A stretch of DNA of 64,000 bases from the NCBI GenBank assembly GCA_026125795.1, contig JAHCKM010000003.1:496001-560000 (forward strand), written 5' to 3'. Below the pieces are notes generated by a model that saw only the letters and a program-made list of their open reading frames with translations, did not search any database and was not told where the DNA came from. The first letter of the stretch is position 1, and the number at the start of each line of letters is the position of its first letter. The position numbers and the translations under genes are program-made. This document shows, in pieces, positions 1 to 7,060 of this stretch. Origin of the DNA: Burkholderiaceae bacterium (lineage in GTDB: Bacteria; Pseudomonadota; Gammaproteobacteria; Burkholderiales; Burkholderiaceae_C).

Positions 1-219
1 CCCGCGTTGCGCGGGCAGCGCATCGGGGCCCGGCTGCTGCAGGCACTGGAGGCGGTGCTGCGCGGCGATGGCATTCACCAAGCGCTGCTGGAAACCGGTG
101 CAGCGCAGACCGACGCCGTGCGCTTGTACGAACGCAGTGGCTACAAGCGGCGCGCCCCGTTCGGCGGTTATCCCGACAACGGGCTGTCGGTGTTCTACGA
201 GAAGTCGTTGCTGCAATGA
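1..219 (+). CDS. GNAT family N-acetyltransferase, C-terminal fragment
   Basis: The reading frame is open from the first base, so the gene begins upstream of the window and only about 72 C-terminal residues are visible. They look like the end of a GNAT acetyltransferase: an RGxxIGxxLL segment resembling the acetyl-CoA pyrophosphate loop, then A-x-x-LYERSGYK, the usual last helix and strand, and a short FYEKSL end. The acceptor substrate cannot be told. The stop codon overlaps the hscB start (ATGA at 216-219), so the two are translationally coupled and probably co-transcribed, although acetyltransferases are not standard isc operon members. Confidence 0.75.
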   Translation, partial: PALRGQRIGARLLQALEAVLRGDGIHQALLETGAAQTDAVRLYERSGYKRRAPFGGYPDNGLSVFYEKSLLQ

Positions 220-734
220 AGATCGATGACGACGACTTCGCGCTGTTCGGATTGCCGCGCCGCTTTGCGATCGACGAGACGGTGTTGGCGCCGCGATGGC
301 GCGCGCTGCAGGCTGAGGTGCATCCGGATCGATTCGCCGCCGAGGGCGCCGCCGCACAGCGTGTGGCGATGCAGTGGGCGGTGCGCGTCAACGAGGCCTA
401 CCAGCGGCTGAAGAATCCGCTGGCTCGTGCCCGGTACCTGTGCGAGCTGGGCGGCCACCCGCTCGATCCGCACGACAACAACGCCATGCCGCCGTCGTTC
501 CTGGCGCAGCAGATGGAATGGCGCGAGGCGCTCGCCGATGCGTCGTCGACCGACGCGGTGAAGTCGCTCGACGCCGACGTGACTGCGCAGCTGCGCCAGT
601 TGCGCGTCGACCTGGAAATTGACCTCGACGAGCGCCGAGACCCCGAGGCTGCACTGCCCAAGTTGCGCCAATGGATGTTCCTGGCACGCCTGCGCGAAGA
701 GATCGAACGCCGGCTCGAGGCGCTGGAGGCCTGA
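216..734 (+). CDS. hscB: Fe-S protein assembly co-chaperone HscB
   Basis: 172 residues, the usual HscB size. The N-terminal J domain (about residues 4-75) carries the diagnostic HPD at residues 36-38 within EVHPDRF, which stimulates the ATPase of HscA. The C-terminal half (about 90-170) is the helical HSCB_C domain that holds the scaffold protein IscU. HscB delivers IscU with its nascent [2Fe-2S] cluster to HscA in the cytoplasm. The start overlaps the stop of the preceding GNAT frame, and hscA begins 4 nt downstream, so this is one operon. Confidence 0.95.
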   Translation: MKIDDDDFALFGLPRRFAIDETVLAPRWRALQAEVHPDRFAAEGAAAQRVAMQWAVRVNEAYQRLKNPLARARYLCELGGHPLDPHDNNAMPPSFLAQQMEWREALADASSTDAVKSLDADVTAQLRQLRVDLEIDLDERRDPEAALPKLRQWMFLARLREEIERRLEALEA

Positions 735-738
735 GGCG

Positions 739-2595
739 ATGGCCTTGCTGCAGCTCTCCGAACCCGGGCAGAGCCCGGACCCGCATGCGCGGCGCATCGC
801 GGTGGGCATCGACCTTGGCACCACGCACTCGCTGGTGGCGGCGTTGCGCCACGGGCATGCCGAGTCGCTGTCGGACGAACACGGGCGCGTCCTGTTGCCA
901 TCGATCGTGCGCTATCGGGCTGACGGTGGCTGCGACATCGGCTATCCGGCGCAGGCGGCCCAGGGTGACGACCCCGAGCACACGATCGCGTCGGTCAAGC
1001 GGCTGATGGGGCGCAAGCTGGCCGATCTGCCCGACGCCAACAGGCTGCCCTATCGGCTGGCCGATGGCGCTGGCATGGTGCACATCGCGACCCCCCAGGG
1101 TGCGAAGTCGCCCGTGGAGGTGTCGGCACAGATTCTCGCCACGCTGCGCCAGCGCGCGGAAGGCTCGTTTGACAGCGACTTGTTCGGCGCCGTGATCACC
1201 GTGCCGGCGTATTTCGACGATGCACAGCGCCAGGCCACCAAGGATGCGGCCGAGCTCGCCGGTCTGAAGGTGTTGCGGCTGATCAATGAGCCGACTGCGG
1301 CCGCGCTGGCCTACGGGCTCGACAACGGCAGCGAAGGGCTGTACCTCATCTACGACCTCGGTGGTGGCACGTTCGACGTGTCGCTGCTGCGGCTCTCACG
1401 TGGCGTGTTCGAGGTGGTGGCCACCGGCGGGGATTCGGCGCTCGGCGGCGATGACTTCGACCGCGCATTGGCCTCCTGGGCATTGGCGCAAGGGGCCCTG
1501 TCGGCCGATACGCCGCATGACAAGCAAGCTGTGCTGAGCGCGGCGCGCGCAGCCAAGGAAGCCCTGACCGATGCCGACCAAGCCACGGTTCAAGCGGCGC
1601 TGCGTTCGGGCCCGCTGAGGGTCACGGTCGATCGAGCCGCCTTCGATGCGGCGACACGACCGCTGGTCGAGCGCACCATCGGGGTGATGCGCAAGGTGCT
1701 GCGCGACGCCCGGGTGGAGAGGGAAGAAGTGCAGGGCGTTGTGCTGGTGGGCGGCGCCACGCGCATGCCTGCCGTGCGGTCCGCCGTCGAAGCGTATTTC
1801 GGCAGGCCGCCGCTGACCAACCTCGACCCCGACCAGGTGGTGGCACTCGGCGCCGCAATTCAGGCCAACGCACTGGCCGGCAACTCGCGCGAAGGCGAGT
1901 TGTTGCTGCTCGATGTGATCCCGCTGTCGCTCGGGCTGGAGACCATGGGCGGCCTGGTCGAGCGCATCGTCGAGCGCAACACCACGATCCCGGTGGCCAA
2001 GGCGCAGGAGTTCACCACCTTCAAGGACGGTCAGACCGCGATGGCCATCCACGTGGTGCAGGGCGAGCGCGAACTGGTCGCCGATTGCCGCTCGCTGGCG
2101 CGTTTCGAGTTGCGTGGCATTCCCCCGATGGCAGCGGGTGCGGCACGCATCCGCGTGACGTTCCAGGTTGACGCCGACGGGTTGTTGTCGGTGTCGGCGC
2201 GCGAACTCACGTCGGGCGTCGAGGCAGCGGTCGTGGTCAAGCCGAGTTATGGGCTGTCGGACGGCGACGTGGCGCGCATGCTGCAGGAGGGCTTTCGCAC
2301 GGCCGAAGACGACATGCGTGCGCGCGCGCTGCGTGAAGCGCAGGTTGACGCCGAGCGCCTGGCGTTGGCCACACGTTCGGCGCTGGCCGCCGACGGCGAC
2401 CTGCTGGGCCCGGACGAGCGCCTGGCGATCGAACGACACCTTGCAACGCTCGACGCGGCACGACAAGGTACCGACGCGGCTGCGGTGCGCAGCGCGCTCG
2501 ACGCATTGGCCGACAGCACCGAGGCGTTCGCCGCGGCGCGCATGAACCGCAGCATCCGCGCCGCGCTCACCGGTCGCCGCGTCGAAGAGGTCTGA
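739..2595 (+). CDS. hscA: Fe-S assembly Hsp70 chaperone HscA
   Basis: 618 residues, matching HscA (about 616-620). The Hsp70 nucleotide-binding domain starts at residues 22-31 with [10 protein letters not shown] and includes the phosphate motif [14 protein letters not shown] and the adenosine motif [11 protein letters not shown]. The substrate-binding domain follows from about residue 385, and a helical lid ends the protein. HscA recognises the LPPVK motif of IscU and uses ATP to promote cluster transfer. The frame is open farther upstream, but the ATG at 739, 4 nt after hscB stops, gives the family N-terminus. fdx follows 7 nt downstream. Confidence 0.95.
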   Translation: MALLQLSEPGQSPDPHARRIAVGIDLGTTHSLVAALRHGHAESLSDEHGRVLLPSIVRYRADGGCDIGYPAQAAQGDDPEHTIASVKRLMGRKLADLPDANRLPYRLADGAGMVHIATPQGAKSPVEVSAQILATLRQRAEGSFDSDLFGAVITVPAYFDDAQRQATKDAAELAGLKVLRLINEPTAAALAYGLDNGSEGLYLIYDLGGGTFDVSLLRLSRGVFEVVATGGDSALGGDDFDRALASWALAQGALSADTPHDKQAVLSAARAAKEALTDADQATVQAALRSGPLRVTVDRAAFDAATRPLVERTIGVMRKVLRDARVEREEVQGVVLVGGATRMPAVRSAVEAYFGRPPLTNLDPDQVVALGAAIQANALAGNSREGELLLLDVIPLSLGLETMGGLVERIVERNTTIPVAKAQEFTTFKDGQTAMAIHVVQGERELVADCRSLARFELRGIPPMAAGAARIRVTFQVDADGLLSVSARELTSGVEAAVVVKPSYGLSDGDVARMLQEGFRTAEDDMRARALREAQVDAERLALATRSALAADGDLLGPDERLAIERHLATLDAARQGTDAAAVRSALDALADSTEAFAAARMNRSIRAALTGRRVEEV

Positions 2596-2602
2596 GAGCC
2601 CG

Positions 2603-2941
2603 ATGCCGGTGATCCGCATCCTTCCCCATCCGGAGTACGCACCGGAGGGCCAGACGATCGAGGCGCCGGCCGGGGCCTCGTTGTGCGAGGCACTGCTCGA
2701 CCACGGCATCGAGATCGAACACGCGTGCGAGATGAGTTGCGCCTGCACCACCTGCCATGTGGTGGTGAAGGAGGGCTTCGAGTCGCTCGGCGAAATGGAT
2801 GAGGCCGAGGAGGACTTGCTCGATCGGGCATGGGGCCTGACCCCGACCTCCCGCTTGTCTTGCCAGGCGATCTTGTCGGACCGCGACGTGACGATCGAGA
2901 TCCCGAAGTACTCGATCAACCAAGTGAAGGAAAAGCACTGA
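2603..2941 (+). CDS. fdx: ISC-type [2Fe-2S] ferredoxin
   Basis: 112 residues, the length of isc-operon adrenodoxin-type ferredoxins. Cluster ligands are visible as C42-x5-C48-x2-C51 and C87. The acidic stretch after the cluster loop (GEMDEAEEDLLDR) is the usual docking surface. Fdx supplies electrons for cluster assembly on IscU. It closes the hscB-hscA-fdx run. The small iscX gene that often follows fdx is not present; the next gene lies on the other strand. Confidence 0.95.
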   Translation: MPVIRILPHPEYAPEGQTIEAPAGASLCEALLDHGIEIEHACEMSCACTTCHVVVKEGFESLGEMDEAEEDLLDRAWGLTPTSRLSCQAILSDRDVTIEIPKYSINQVKEKH

Positions 2942-2947
2942 GTCCGA

Positions 2948-3112
2948 CAACGGCGGGCGGGCCGTTGCGACGCAGGCCCCTTTCGCGCGAGCGAAGTGAA
3001 GGCGCGAAGCGCCGGCCGGAGCCACGGCACCTGCGCTGCGGCGAAGGCTCCTGTCGGGCCGCGATGTGATGCCGGAACCACAAGCACAACGGCCCGCCGA
3101 GGCGAGCCGTTG
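2948..3112. terminator. Inverted repeats between convergent fdx and 3134-3415 gene
   Basis: This 192-nt spacer separates convergent genes. CAACGG and CCGTTG flank GC-rich sequence at 2948-2967, and CAACGGC (3087-3093) pairs with GCCGTTG (3106-3112). The two blocks are also partly inverted copies of each other over CAACGGCCCGCC. No clear U-tract follows, so a factor-dependent or bidirectional terminator is inferred. Confidence 0.35.
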
Positions 3113-3133
3113 GAGCGTGAGACGTGGGTTGTT

Positions 3134-3415
3134 TCAGCGTGCGGCGCCACCCTCGCCGTTGAGCGTGCGCCGGATCCAGCCGCCCAACGGGCCCAGCAAG
3201 CCGGAGCTGTCGTCGTGATCGCGCTCGTGCAGCAAGCCGCGCTCGGCGAGCATCTGCAGGAAGACGCGCACTTCGAGCTTGCTCGCGCCACTGCTTTCGC
3301 ACAACTGCTGCGCCGTGACGAAGCGGTGCGACATGTCGCTGAGCATGCGACGGTAGGCGATCCGCTGATAGGGTGCCGGCAGTTCCGGCCAGGCGGTGAG
3401 CTTGAACTCTTTCAT
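3134..3415 (-). CDS. Conserved small protein of unknown function, winged-helix-like
   Basis: 93 residues from the ATG at 3415; a TTG three codons upstream is the alternative. I do not recognise a named family. The sequence contains a helix rich in aromatic and basic residues (YQRIAYRRMLSDMSHR), then VTAQQLCESSGASKLEVRVFL, which reads like a helix-turn-helix, then LAERGLL, as in a small winged-helix domain. It ends in a basic, glycine-rich tail. DNA binding is only a guess. A strong hairpin (3436-3452) sits just upstream of the start. It is convergent with fdx and divergent from tsaD. Confidence 0.65.
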   Translation of the reverse strand: MKEFKLTAWPELPAPYQRIAYRRMLSDMSHRFVTAQQLCESSGASKLEVRVFLQMLAERGLLHERDHDDSSGLLGPLGGWIRRTLNGEGGAAR

Positions 3416-3435
3416 ATTCCCCAACGCGTGGTGAC

Positions 3436-3452
3436 GAGGGCGTTTCGCCCTC
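3436..3452 (-). promoter_or_regulatory. Hairpin in the leader of the 3134-3415 gene
   Basis: A perfect 7-bp stem GAGGGCG/CGCCCTC with a 3-nt loop lies 20 nt upstream of the ATG at 3415. It is close enough to influence ribosome access to the weak GGGGAA upstream of that start. It could also be a bidirectional element, because tsaD is divergent. Confidence 0.4.
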
Positions 3453-3622
3453 CGTCCGATGTCTTGTCCGACGGATTCTGATGCAAGGGTAACCGCGTAC
3501 CGGGCTTTCGAACAAGACCTGCGTCAAGACCCCACGGGTATCTCCTGATGGCGGCGTGTGATGTTTGTCCCGTGCAGCCCGCTTGGGTGGCCGCCTGATA
3601 CGAGTCGATACACTGAAGGGCG

Positions 3623-4675
3623 ATGGTGGTTCTGGGCATTGAATCGTCGTGCGACGAAACCGGCGTGGCCCTGGTGACGTACCAGGGCATGGAGACCCCA
3701 CGCCTGCTTGCGCATGCATTGCACAGTCAGGCCGACATGCATCGCGATTACGGCGGCGTGGTGCCCGAGTTGGCGTCGCGCGACCACATCCGACGCCTGC
3801 TGCCGCTGCTGCAGCAGGTGCTGGCGCAGGCCCAGGTCGCGCTGGATCGCGTGGATGCGATCGCCTTCACGCGCGGCCCGGGCTTGGCCGGTGCGCTGCT
3901 GGTGGGCGCGGCCTGCGCCAACGCGCTCGGCGCGGCCCTTCAGCGCCCGGTGATCGGCGTGCATCACCTCGAAGGCCACCTGATGTCGCCGTTCCTATCG
4001 AACGATCCGCCGCATTTCCCGTTCGTCGCCCTGTTGGTATCAGGCGGACACACACAACTGATGCGCGTCGATGGTGTCGGCCGATACGAGTTGCTGGGTG
4101 AAAGTGTTGACGATGCCGCCGGCGAGGCCTTTGACAAGAGCGCCAAGGTTCTGGGGCTCGGTTATCCCGGCGGCCCGGCCTTGTCGGCGCTGGCATCCGG
4201 GGGCCGGGCCGACGCCTTTGCGTTGCCGCGCCCGCTGTTGCACAGCGGCAATCTTGATTTCTCGTTCGCCGGATTGAAGACCGCGGTATGGACTCAGCAC
4301 CGCAAGCTCGGCGCCTGTCCCACGCGACAGCAGTTGGCGGATCTGGCGGCCTCGACGCAAGCCGCCATCGTCGACGTGCTGGTCCACAAGTCGCTGCGTG
4401 CCTTGCACGACGCGGGCTTGCAGCGCCTGGTGGTGGCCGGCGGCGTCGGCGCCAATGCGCTGCTGCGTTCGCGCCTCGACGCGGCGGCTGCCCAGCGCCG
4501 GATGCGCGTGCACTACCCGGAGCCTGCGCTGTGCACCGACAACGGCGCAATGATTGCGCTGGCCGCGGCGATGCGGCTGCAGCGCGGCCTGGCCACCCCA
4601 CCGCAGGACTACGCGTTCGACGTGGCCCCGCGTTGGGCGCTTGAGACCGTCTCAGCGGCCGCACCCGCGCCGTGA
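3623..4675 (+). CDS. tsaD: tRNA N6-threonylcarbamoyladenosine transferase TsaD
   Basis: 350 residues, typical of bacterial TsaD (YgjD/Gcp). It transfers the threonylcarbamoyl group to A37 of ANN-decoding tRNAs together with TsaB and TsaE. Visible features are the N-terminal [10 protein letters not shown], the metal-binding H115-x3-H119 in HHLEGH, the phosphate motif LVSGGHTQL and the C-terminal AGGVGANxxLR with [16 protein letters not shown] -10-like hexamer at 3609-3614 sits only 8 nt before the ATG, so the mRNA may have a very short leader. It is convergent with the Hsp20 gene. Confidence 0.96.
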   Translation: MVVLGIESSCDETGVALVTYQGMETPRLLAHALHSQADMHRDYGGVVPELASRDHIRRLLPLLQQVLAQAQVALDRVDAIAFTRGPGLAGALLVGAACANALGAALQRPVIGVHHLEGHLMSPFLSNDPPHFPFVALLVSGGHTQLMRVDGVGRYELLGESVDDAAGEAFDKSAKVLGLGYPGGPALSALASGGRADAFALPRPLLHSGNLDFSFAGLKTAVWTQHRKLGACPTRQQLADLAASTQAAIVDVLVHKSLRALHDAGLQRLVVAGGVGANALLRSRLDAAAAQRRMRVHYPEPALCTDNGAMIALAAAMRLQRGLATPPQDYAFDVAPRWALETVSAAAPAP

Positions 4676-4692
4676 GCGGGCGCCGGGCCGCA

Positions 4693-5133
4693 TCAGTTCA
4701 CGTTGATGCGGATGGGTTGTGCCGCCTGGCGCTTGGCCAGTTCGAGCGTCAGAACGCCGTGATCGAGCCTGGCCTTCGAGCGTTCCTCGTCGAGTTCCAG
4801 CGGCAACACGAAGCTGCGCGCGAAGCTCCGTGCGGCACGTTCGCGCACGAGCACGCGATCGCCATCCTTGCGCTCGGGTGCTTGGGCCGGCTGGGCCTCG
4901 ATGCTGACACTGCGGCCTTCGATCGACACCTTCACGTCGTCCTTGGTGACGCCGGGCAGGTCGAGCCTGACTGTGTATGCTTGCTCGGATTCCGCCACGT
5001 CGAGTGCCGGGCTGCGCTTCTCCGAAGTGCCGTTGCGCGCACCGGTGAAGAAGCGGTCAAACGATTCGTCGAACAGACGATCGATGTTGCGCACCCACTC
5101 GGATGCGCTGCGAGTCACAGGAACGAGAAACAT
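4693..5133 (-). CDS. Small heat-shock protein, Hsp20/alpha-crystallin family
   Basis: 146 residues from the ATG at 5133, chosen because it is preceded by GGAG at proper spacing and gives the common MFLVPVTR N-terminus; the frame stays open 96 nt further upstream. The alpha-crystallin domain runs from about residue 45 to 138: ALDVAESEQAYTVRLDLPG, then KDDVKVSIEGRSVSI, ending with DHGVLTLELAK. The terminal I-R-I-N-V resembles the conserved I-x-I anchor used in oligomer assembly. It is an ATP-independent holdase. A sigma-32-like promoter lies in the divergent spacer. Confidence 0.93.
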   Translation of the reverse strand: MFLVPVTRSASEWVRNIDRLFDESFDRFFTGARNGTSEKRSPALDVAESEQAYTVRLDLPGVTKDDVKVSIEGRSVSIEAQPAQAPERKDGDRVLVRERAARSFARSFVLPLELDEERSKARLDHGVLTLELAKRQAAQPIRINVN

Positions 5134-5191
5134 GTGCAGCTCCGTTGAAGATCGGTTCCAAGGGCCGCGCGTGCCCTCGGCTTCGTGCATA

Positions 5192-5221
5192 CCAAGTGGA
5201 TCCGCTGCAGCCGGTTTCAAG
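5192..5221 (-). promoter_or_regulatory. Candidate sigma-32 (heat-shock) promoter for the Hsp20 gene
   Basis: On the minus strand CTTGAAA (5215-5221) matches the sigma-32 -35 consensus. About 15 nt later CCACTTGG gives a poorer match to the CCCCATNT -10. The transcript would begin about 50 nt upstream of the Hsp20 start, which has a clear GGAG Shine-Dalgarno. Confidence 0.45.
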
Positions 5222-5240
5222 GCCACCACAGGAGCCGCTC

Positions 5241-6395
5241 ATGCGTGACACCGTGCTGGCGATGCAGAGCTCGCGCATCCGCGAGGTGGCCAATGCCGCG
5301 CTGAAGAATCCCGACGTGCTGGCGTTCTGGTTCGGCGAGAGCGACGAGGTCACGCCGGCCGCCGTGCGCGAGGCGGCCGTGCGCTCGCTCGAGCGCGGCG
5401 AAACGTTCTACGGCCACAACCTCGGCTTGAGCGAGCTGCGCGACGCGTTGGCGCACTACACGTCGGGTTTCCATCCCGGTGACTACAGCGAGCGCATCGC
5501 GGTCACGAGCTCCGGCGTCAACGCGCTGATGCTCGCTACCCAGCTGCTCGCGGGTGCCGGCGACGAGGTCGTGGCCGTCGTGCCCGTGTGGCCCAACCTG
5601 ACGCAGCAACCGACGATGATGGGCGCGCAGGTCAAGCGCGTGCCGATCACGCCCGATGCGCAAGGCGTGTGGCACCTCGACATACAGGCCTTGACCGCGG
5701 CCATCACCAACGAGACGAAGGTGGTGCTCGTCAATTCGCCGAACAATCCGACCGGCTGGACCTTGACCCGCGACGAGCAGCGCGCGCTGCTCGAACATTG
5801 CCGCCGCACCGGCAGCTGGCTGGTGGCCGACGAGGTGTACGAACGCATGTGGTTCGGTGCGGGCAGATGTGCTCCCAGCTTCCTCGACATCGCCACGGCG
5901 CAGGATCGGCTGATCGTGGTGCACAGCTTCTCGAAGAGTTTCTTGATGACCGGTTGGCGCCTGGGCTGGATGGTGGTGCCGCAAGGCGGCGTGCTGGCTC
6001 AGATCGGCAAGTTGATCGAATTCAACACCTCTTGTCCTCCGGAGTTCGTGCAGCACGGCGGCCTGGCCGCACTGGCGATGGGCAATGACTTCGTCGACGG
6101 CCTGGTGCAGCGGCTGCGCGCCTGCCGCGATCTGCTGCTGGGCCGCCTCCAGCAGTTGCCCGGTGTGACCGTGGCGGTACCCAGCGGCGGGCTGTATGCC
6201 TTCTTGAGGATCGAAGGGCAGCACGACTCGCTTGCGCTCGCCAAGCGCCTGGTCGCCGAGCACGGCTTGGGACTGGCTCCCGGCGTCGCGTTCGGTCCAG
6301 AAGGCGAGGGTTGGCTGCGCTGGTGCTTCGCCTCGCGCGACCCGGAGCGGCTCAACCGTGGCGTTGATCGGCTGGCGCGGGCGCTGAAGCTATAA
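5241..6395 (+). CDS. PLP-dependent class I/II aminotransferase
   Basis: 384 residues of fold-type I aminotransferase. The cofactor lysine is K232 in [16 protein letters not shown]. Upstream are [12 protein letters not shown] (phosphate-binding turn), NSPNNPTG and VADEVYERM, and the C-terminal GGLYAFLRI holds the substrate-binding arginine region. The family is closest to aspartate/LL-DAP-type aminotransferases, but the amino donor and acceptor cannot be read from sequence. It is divergent from the Hsp20 gene across about 107 nt. Its stop codon TAA lies inside the TATAAT hexamer proposed for rpsO. Confidence 0.85.
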   Translation: MRDTVLAMQSSRIREVANAALKNPDVLAFWFGESDEVTPAAVREAAVRSLERGETFYGHNLGLSELRDALAHYTSGFHPGDYSERIAVTSSGVNALMLATQLLAGAGDEVVAVVPVWPNLTQQPTMMGAQVKRVPITPDAQGVWHLDIQALTAAITNETKVVLVNSPNNPTGWTLTRDEQRALLEHCRRTGSWLVADEVYERMWFGAGRCAPSFLDIATAQDRLIVVHSFSKSFLMTGWRLGWMVVPQGGVLAQIGKLIEFNTSCPPEFVQHGGLAALAMGNDFVDGLVQRLRACRDLLLGRLQQLPGVTVAVPSGGLYAFLRIEGQHDSLALAKRLVAEHGLGLAPGVAFGPEGEGWLRWCFASRDPERLNRGVDRLARALKL

Positions 6396-6396
6396 T
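6391..6396 (+). promoter_or_regulatory. Consensus -10 box (TATAAT) of the rpsO promoter
   Basis: A perfect TATAAT overlaps the aminotransferase stop codon (6393-6395) and lies about 150 nt upstream of rpsO. The best -35-like hexamer, TTGATC at 6364-6369, is 21 nt away, which is too long, so the -35 element is unclear. Confidence 0.55.
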
Positions 6397-6456
6397 TCGC
6401 CGCTCGCTCGGCAGGGCCAACCCGGTTCGGCATCGAGCGGCAGCACGGCGCGGGTC

Positions 6457-6525
6457 GGTTTCACCCGCTGTCCGCAAGTGAAACCTCGAAACCGTTCCCC
6501 GGGCCGCGCGTTCGGGTCGGTTTCG
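6457..6525 (+). promoter_or_regulatory. Structured rpsO leader, likely S15 autoregulatory region
   Basis: GGTTTCAC (6457-6464) can pair with GTGAAACC (6478-6485). CGAAACCG (6487-6494) can pair with CGGTTTCG (6518-6525). Because GGTTTC and GAAACC each occur twice, alternative pairings, including a pseudoknot-like fold, are possible. In several bacteria S15 binds its own leader to repress translation; that this leader does so is inferred from its position and structure. Confidence 0.45.
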
Positions 6526-6546
6526 CGTCATGAGGAAATCGCCCCA

Positions 6547-6816
6547 ATGTCCATGGCAGCCACCCAGAAGGCCGAGATCGTCAAGCAGAGCGCGCGCAGC
6601 GCCCATGACACCGGCTCCCCGGAGGTCCAGGTTGCGTTGCTCACCGCGCGCATCAACGAACTGACCCCGCATTTCAAGACGCACCTGAAAGACCACCATG
6701 GCCGGCGCGGCCTGCTCAAGATGGTGAGCCGTCGCCGCAAGCTGCTGGATTACCTGAAAGACAAGGACGCCGATCGTTATACGGCGCTCATCCACAAGCT
6801 CGGCCTGCGCAAGTAG
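6547..6816 (+). CDS. rpsO: 30S ribosomal protein S15
   Basis: 89 residues, the standard S15 length. Family signatures are [17 protein letters not shown], then [19 protein letters not shown] and the C-terminal [14 protein letters not shown]15 binds the central domain of 16S rRNA and nucleates the platform. The ATG at 6547 follows a GAGGAA ribosome site; another ATG two codons later is possible. It is followed after 244 nt by pnp, the conserved rpsO-pnp order, with two hairpins in between. Confidence 0.97.
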   Translation: MSMAATQKAEIVKQSARSAHDTGSPEVQVALLTARINELTPHFKTHLKDHHGRRGLLKMVSRRRKLLDYLKDKDADRYTALIHKLGLRK

Positions 6817-6830
6817 GCTTGGCGACCCGT

Positions 6831-6871
6831 CGGCGGCTCGCGATGCCCGGGAGGGGCCCAGCGATCCGCCG
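6831..6871 (+). terminator. Hairpin downstream of rpsO
   Basis: CGGCGG-c-TCGC (6831-6841) pairs with GCGA-t-CCGCCG (6861-6871), ten base pairs with one mismatch, and the interior GCCCGGGAGGGGCCC can pair further. It sits 15 nt after the rpsO stop, where the E. coli rpsO terminator lies. No U-tract follows, so it may act as a 3-prime stabiliser or partial terminator. Confidence 0.5.
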
Positions 6872-6908
6872 ATCCCGGAGCGAGGCACCCATCTTGGCGC
6901 TGCTGTGT

Positions 6909-6948
6909 CATTCCACCGAGGCTCGAGCCGACGAGCCGCGCTGGAATG
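6909..6948 (+). promoter_or_regulatory. Long stem-loop in the pnp leader, candidate RNase III site
   Basis: CATTCCA (6909-6915) pairs with TGGAATG (6942-6948), and inside it GGCTCG (6920-6925) pairs with CGAGCC (6932-6937). E. coli pnp is autoregulated through RNase III cleavage of a leader stem followed by PNPase attack. The same position and form here suggest the same scheme. A third stem (TTGCATGC/GCATGCGCAA, 6981-7008) follows before the pnp start. Confidence 0.5.
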
Positions 6949-7060
6949 GCATCGCGCTGTCGTGTTCCCACGCTCCCGGTTTGCATGCCGCCGCCCGTGC
7001 ATGCGCAAGGCGCGCGCCCTCGATGGGCCGCCGCCACACAGCAATCGGAGCCAACCATCC

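Noticed and set aside
2949-3133. iscX after fdx
   Set aside because: No short acidic IscX-like frame was found on the plus strand before the convergent gene.
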